Part shown: positions 36,901 to 42,900 of the stretch, one piece after another | Layout of the letters: every line of letters begins with the position of its first letter | Position numbering within the stretch: the first letter of the stretch is position 1 | DNA from: Lytechinus pictus | Taxonomy: Eukaryota > Echinodermata > Echinoidea > Temnopleuroida > Toxopneustidae | Assembly (NCBI RefSeq): GCF_037042905.1 | Contig: NC_087254.1 | Coordinates: forward strand, 15,733,103-15,797,102 | Direction of reading: 5' to 3' | Length of the DNA: 64,000 bases | Notes under the pieces: generated by a model | What the model was told of the DNA's origin: nothing | The model's input: the letters and a program-made list of their open reading frames with translations, nothing else | Databases searched by the model: none | Program-made: the position numbers and the translations under genes

Positions 36901-39900
36901 TTTGCAAGGTGGTACACATTTGTGAGATTTTGTACCAAAGCGCCAATGATAATAACAATAATCTCCGGCATGTTGATGTGAGGGAGAATAATTATTGTGA
37001 CGAGCTTGACGTTGACGATAAGCGTCGATAGCAATTGTGAGTTTTGATAGTTCTGCTCTTAAATCTTGAATAGAAGTACCAGTACTAGTAGTTGGTTGCG
37101 AGAAAGGGTGCTTTTGATTGCAAGTCGACATATTGAAGAATGTAAGTGAGTCGACAATGAAATGAGAAGAAGGGAGATAATAATTAGAACATTATATGAC
37201 GAAGGATGACTGTTCTCATCACGTTGGTCGGGTTTTAATCACGTCGGGGTCACCAGTGAAGCGGGGGTTGGTTTATAAGATGAAATGGTAATAAGCCAAT
37301 CTCCACTTACCGACTTTATGCGTGTAGAGATCCGACAGACAATCCTCTAATATAACAAAGTGTTCTAATTATTGCACAATCCCAATGACACAGAATCACA
37401 CAAGATTATATCACAAAAAATAACTTGGCTAGCTCAAGCGGTATTTGGATTTTTTCTTAGTGAAAATGACGGAGAAAAAAGGGTAGTACGCAAATTAGAA
37501 ATGATATGCTGTGGAAGATGCAATGGATGAATTTGCTCCAAGTGAGATGATGGAATCCACAAAATGTATCAAGTATTTGACGACGTTCTCAAAACACGTG
37601 TTTACTAAAGTAGAAAACTTTGAGAAGTGTGTTCAGAAAAGAAAGTAGTAGTTTTCATCCCAAATGTGATGTAGGATGTAAACAAAGAGAGAGGGGAGAG
37701 AGAGGTACCAATTCGGAGAATTTATAGTGAGTCACAGGTGAGTGTGCTGTGTGAGGGTCATTATTGACCACTTGTTGGCATGTTTATTGCTAAGGAGTGG
37801 AAGTAACTGGTATCCAAGGGTAATGTCCTCTCGAAGATGATGAGTAATAGAAGGCAAAGTTGATAAATGAAAAAGGATGAAATTTGGAAAATACTACAAG
37901 TTCTAAATTCCGATAAACAGCCAGTTTGGAACCGTTTTAAGATCTTTATCAAACCATATAGGATTCTTAAGCACGTGGATCACCTTTTTGGGAACCGTTT
38001 TTCTCGAGAGTTCCTAATACGGGATAGAAGGGTTCCAATTGGACACCTTCTTTACTAAGAGTGTGGTGCAGATTGTCTAAATTTCCAGTCCATCATCTGA
38101 ACTATAAGTCACGAACCTGGATCATAAACTCTAAGTTGGGTAGCATCGAACCTATCATAATTAGCCAACAGGCACAGGGTTAAAGCGGTGCATGGCGAAT
38201 TATGTCAGTGGGTCGTCTGTTCACCATGGTTTTTAGGGGGCGTTGGGAAAAAAAACCTGAAAAAAGGTGCAACTTATTTTCTTACTCTTATGAATTTCAT
38301 CGCTTAATCAGATACAAAATGTAATCACTGAATACTTCACCTAGTGTCAGAAATTACAAGAGGAGGAATTTCATCTGTTGGTTGTTATGACAACAGAAGG
38401 AATATTTTGTAACATTTTTGTAAGACAAACGGTATTTTAAATTTATGAGTGGTCACTGCAAGACTGCGTGGTCACAATTAAGTGCAGACAATTACACAGT
38501 GATGTACTACTCATGTCATGAAGCTGGGACAAGGTTCAGTTTCCCCGACCTCAAACATGTGACCATTTCTTTAGTCGGCTGTTCAAAGAACTTACCAACT
38601 AAATGAACAAGAAGTAAAGATACATGCACACCGAATACCAACCGTGGCCCAGTCGTGTAAAATGATTCATTATAATAAAAAAAAAGTGTAGTTCGTTTTT
38701 TTCTATATTTCAAAGTATTTGATCACACCAATCGTTTTCTCTATCTGGTAAACTAAACCGATTGCCAGAGCATTTGTCACACATGCGGTCGCTCTTATAG
38801 TGATTTGATGCGGTTTGCATGATTTGGGACACGTCAACCAGGAATAGATTTGGGTTGACAAGGCCATAACAAATATCTTACTAAACAAAACGTAAAGTAA
38901 ATTGTAGGATACCTCGATTGTATATATTCCCAGTTCCAGGCAGAGAATGAAGAGTTGGACACCATAACATCCCTCCTGACTGAGGAGCGTGATATGGTCA
39001 TGGATCGACTTCAAATGGCGCAAGAAGAATTGACGCAAGTCAGCTCAGAGCGGTCACAAGTACGTATAAACTATTCAGTCAATCAAGCTGACGCAAGTCA
39101 GCTCCGAGCTGTCACTAGTATATATAAACTATTAACTCAATCAAGATGACGCAAGTCGCTCAGACCGGTAACTATTTGGTCAGATTACTAGATGGGTGTC
39201 TCATAAAGTTGTTAGTATTAAGTTGCGAACGACCAGAGACCATTTCTATCTTGATCTATAAAGGGGGTGTTCCAATAATCATATTAGCAATCAATCGCAA
39301 ACTTGTAATTAATTTCAAGACTTATGATTGATTTAGGGACCGAAAATAGACTTGCAATTGATTTCAAGTTTCTTGCAACGCCCCATAAGTGATATATCGC
39401 TATGTAGCTAGCTGACTTAGCACCTAGCGACATGCGCAAATCGTTCGTAAAGCTATACGTGACTTTACGAAAAACTTTATGGAACAGCCACCTCATCCCT
39501 AGGGTTCCCGCTCAAATCTATCAAATAATGATCACTTCCCTTGAAATGATTTTTGTTGCAACTTTTACTAGGAATGTGGTAGTTCTTTCATTCTTCAATA
39601 TCGCGTCGTCTTTAGATCTTGATCTAGAGGTAAGACATTAATTTACTTCTGAATGTGTAAATTAAACTGTCCGTTGGTTGAATGATATGGGGTTATGAAC
39701 TTCATTGTGACATGGATTATGCTATCTGGCAATTCCCACTATTCCGAACTAAAGATGTATACCTAGTGGTTAGTTCGGACTAATGTCAATTACCAGATAC
39801 TGTACATAGCCTATGTCTCAGTGCAGTTATGATTATGTTTTAAACACGAATCATTCGATATGATCGGCACACGATTATTAAATCAAACTATTTGGGACTT

Positions 39901-42900
39901 ACAACGTCAATAACTCATGGAATGTGGTGTCACATATCGTTATCTCCATTACAGAACTATCCAGAGTGTTCCCCAATTGTATAGGAACAGCATCGAAGAT
40001 TATACACTTCGATGCTCCCAGTTAACTATGGTATCTTTGACATTGAACCCACAGGCAATTTCGGAGCGAAACAGGGCATTCGAAGAAACAGCTTTGTCCA
40101 TGCTGGAGCGTGATGATCTTGTCAAGAAACTGAACAACGAGAGGCAATCGTACCTCAATCAGACACGCAAACTTTTTGATCTCAAAAGTAAAGTTCAGCG
40201 CCTTAAAAGAGAAAAGAGGGTAAGAAAACGGACATCCTACGACTCTCTCATGATTTCTATTTTCCATGAAAGGTTGATGAGGTAAAGAGATTAAGATTCA
40301 CATTTACATTTTATTCATTTCTGTTCAGCAAAATAAAACCAAAGTAACAATACATAGTCGAAATTAAAACAGTTTAATTTATTACATTTTAATACTGTTA
40401 GAAAAGATTTACAGGGACTGAGTTGAATTACATTGATTTTGGCTACATAATATGTAAATGCAATAGAACCGAGGGGCTTTCCAAGAAAAGCAAAACTTGT
40501 ATGAAAGAAATTAAACTTAAGTAACTTTGGCAACTTTATCGACAACCAGAATAGTAATAATGGTTGCTTTTCATCCGTTTTGAACTTCACTTGATTGTAA
40601 AAGATAGACAGAACAAACGGTTTTAGTGCCATGCTTTCATAATGTAGGTGTTCATGATTGATTAAGGTAAACGTTTGAAATACAATATTGTAATGGAGTT
40701 GATAAAAATCAATTAATTTATAAAAGGCTTAGCAGACAGCATGTAAAGCATCTTTGAGTATTTTTTAACAAAATGACACTATTCAGTATTCATGATTATT
40801 AATCTTTTTTTTTCAGTTGCTCCTCCAAGAGCGTTCGCCATCGTTGATATCTTCTGGAAGCATGGTACGTAATTTTATTATGACGTAATAATAGGATTAT
40901 TTTTTAACTTCAACCCCATCGCCTTTAATTAGATAAAGAGATGAACATTCGAAGCGATCAAAATCAATTTGGGCTTTTACCAATATTGGGAGATCGCGTT
41001 AATTGATCCGTATCTCCCGATCATTCATGGAAACATCATACACTCTTGGAGAAAAAAACGGTGATTAGAACCTTGCTTTGTCCCGGGTTCAGAACATTCT
41101 TTAGAACCGTTTTACCTATAACGAACCATTTTGCAGTTATTTATACAACCTTGAAGGTTGGGGTTCTTGAAGCTTTGAAGAACCCTACCAATTTGTAAAC
41201 CTCGTTGGTTGTCAGGTTCTTCTCACCATCAAGAACAACAAAGTTTGTTTGAAGAACCTCACAGGATTCCTTGTATAACTACTGACTGACCCAGGTGACT
41301 TAAATGGGCCCCGTTTGGTACTAAGAGTTACAATTGTTGCATCTCGAAATTAAAGGTATATAATTTTGGCCAAATCATCATTAACGTTGAAATTTCGTCT
41401 TACCACTTTGTGGTGTCGGCATTTGCATGACAGGGCATTGACTTGTGTAATACTAAACATATTAAGCAATATACTTTTCAATTATTCAACCTGTAACCCA
41501 GGACGGATCGAATGACTCGAAGAGAAGTTCAGGTGTTACTGAAGTCAGTTCCATTGAGGATGGAAACACGGCGACATCGTCAAGCGATACCGCCAAACTG
41601 ACTACCATGACAACCGCTACAGAAGGCTCATCTCCCGCGCCTCTCGAGAGTAAACGTTCAATTTCCATCAACGACAGACAGTACAGTGTGGATTACGACA
41701 GTGATTTGGCGGATTATGAATACCCAGTCGGCCCAATGAAGCGCAATCGATCACTGCCTGTGTCGGAGATCCCAGAGGCCTTGCGGGGACGGGTGTCGAG
41801 CAATGCAACGTCAAGCGACAGGCAAGCGGCCAGTCGACATGAGGAAAGAGATTCGGGCTTCGCGTCCAGTGTCGACAAGTTCAATGAATGCACCGATGGC
41901 GTTTTAGACTCACTCCCCTGTGATGTCGGAGGAGAGAAAGTTGAGACACTGTGGTCAGACTTTGACTACACCCCGACGAAGTAAGTTTTTCAAAATCAAC
42001 ACCATTCTTCAAAATTGGCAATAACTTAATTGTGTGTAATTTAGACTTTGCTAGCAATAGAAACATTTCTACAACATATTTGTTAATTTTCTGAAAACTT
42101 TTTTAACCGACTTCTTTGTCATTTTTGTCGGCAGGGATGGTGTAGAGAGGACGAGTGATGCAAAACCAGTAGAGAGGAGGCTCATGAGGAGTGGTACGTC
42201 AGTAGACGTTCATCCGGGTTCTCTAAAGGACAAAAATCGTGCTCCAGGACCTCGTCTTAGCAGGTATGCAGAAATCCTCCTTCCGTATCACAATTAACCC
42301 CCTCCCCCCCCCCCGAAAAGCCCCTCTCCATTCTCCTTCCCTGTGATGATTATCCCCACACACCCTCCAAACACCTTCCCTATCACGATCAGCCCCCCCC
42401 CCCACACACACACACACGCACGCACCCCCTCGAAGCCCCACAATGATCCTTCTTTCACACACCTTTTTGGGGGACAGTCGTCCTTCACACAAGTACACCC
42501 ACCCACACACAACCTCACACCTTTCAAGCCCCCCCCCCTTCCCTATCACAATCATCCCTCAGACCCTCACACATATAATTAGACATACGCACACACACTC
42601 TCCTATAGCCCTGTCCCTATCACAATCATCGGTCACCCTTACACATACGCACATCTCCTAGTCCTATCCCTATCGCAATCATCCCTCACTCACACACATA
42701 CATGAGGTGTACCCCGAAGCTGGTGTAGCGGTAGATTGGGTGCTAGGCAGATACGGTTCTATATAGGAACACTATCTGCCGGCGGATCGTGTTCCAACTC
42801 CGGCGGATTCATAACCAATTTCTCTTCAGCAGATACCATTCTTGCTATCGTTTCTCGATCTGCATGCACACAGTACCCATTTCCTTCAAAATTATATAGG

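Larger units (their letters stand above)
32944..37898 (-). mobile_element. Young Ty3/Gypsy LTR retrotransposon in intron 7, antisense
   Basis: 4955 bp, bounded by 642-bp LTRs with TG...CA ends and the 4-bp target duplication AGTT (32940-32943 and 37899-37902). A primer binding site and a polypurine tract are present. Order in element sense: 5' LTR, short gag remnant with a knuckle, protease, RT, RNase H, frameshift, integrase, 3' LTR. LTRs differ at one site by eye (33084 T, 37397 C), so insertion is very recent. It supplies about 80% of this intron of the CARD gene. Confidence 0.95.
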
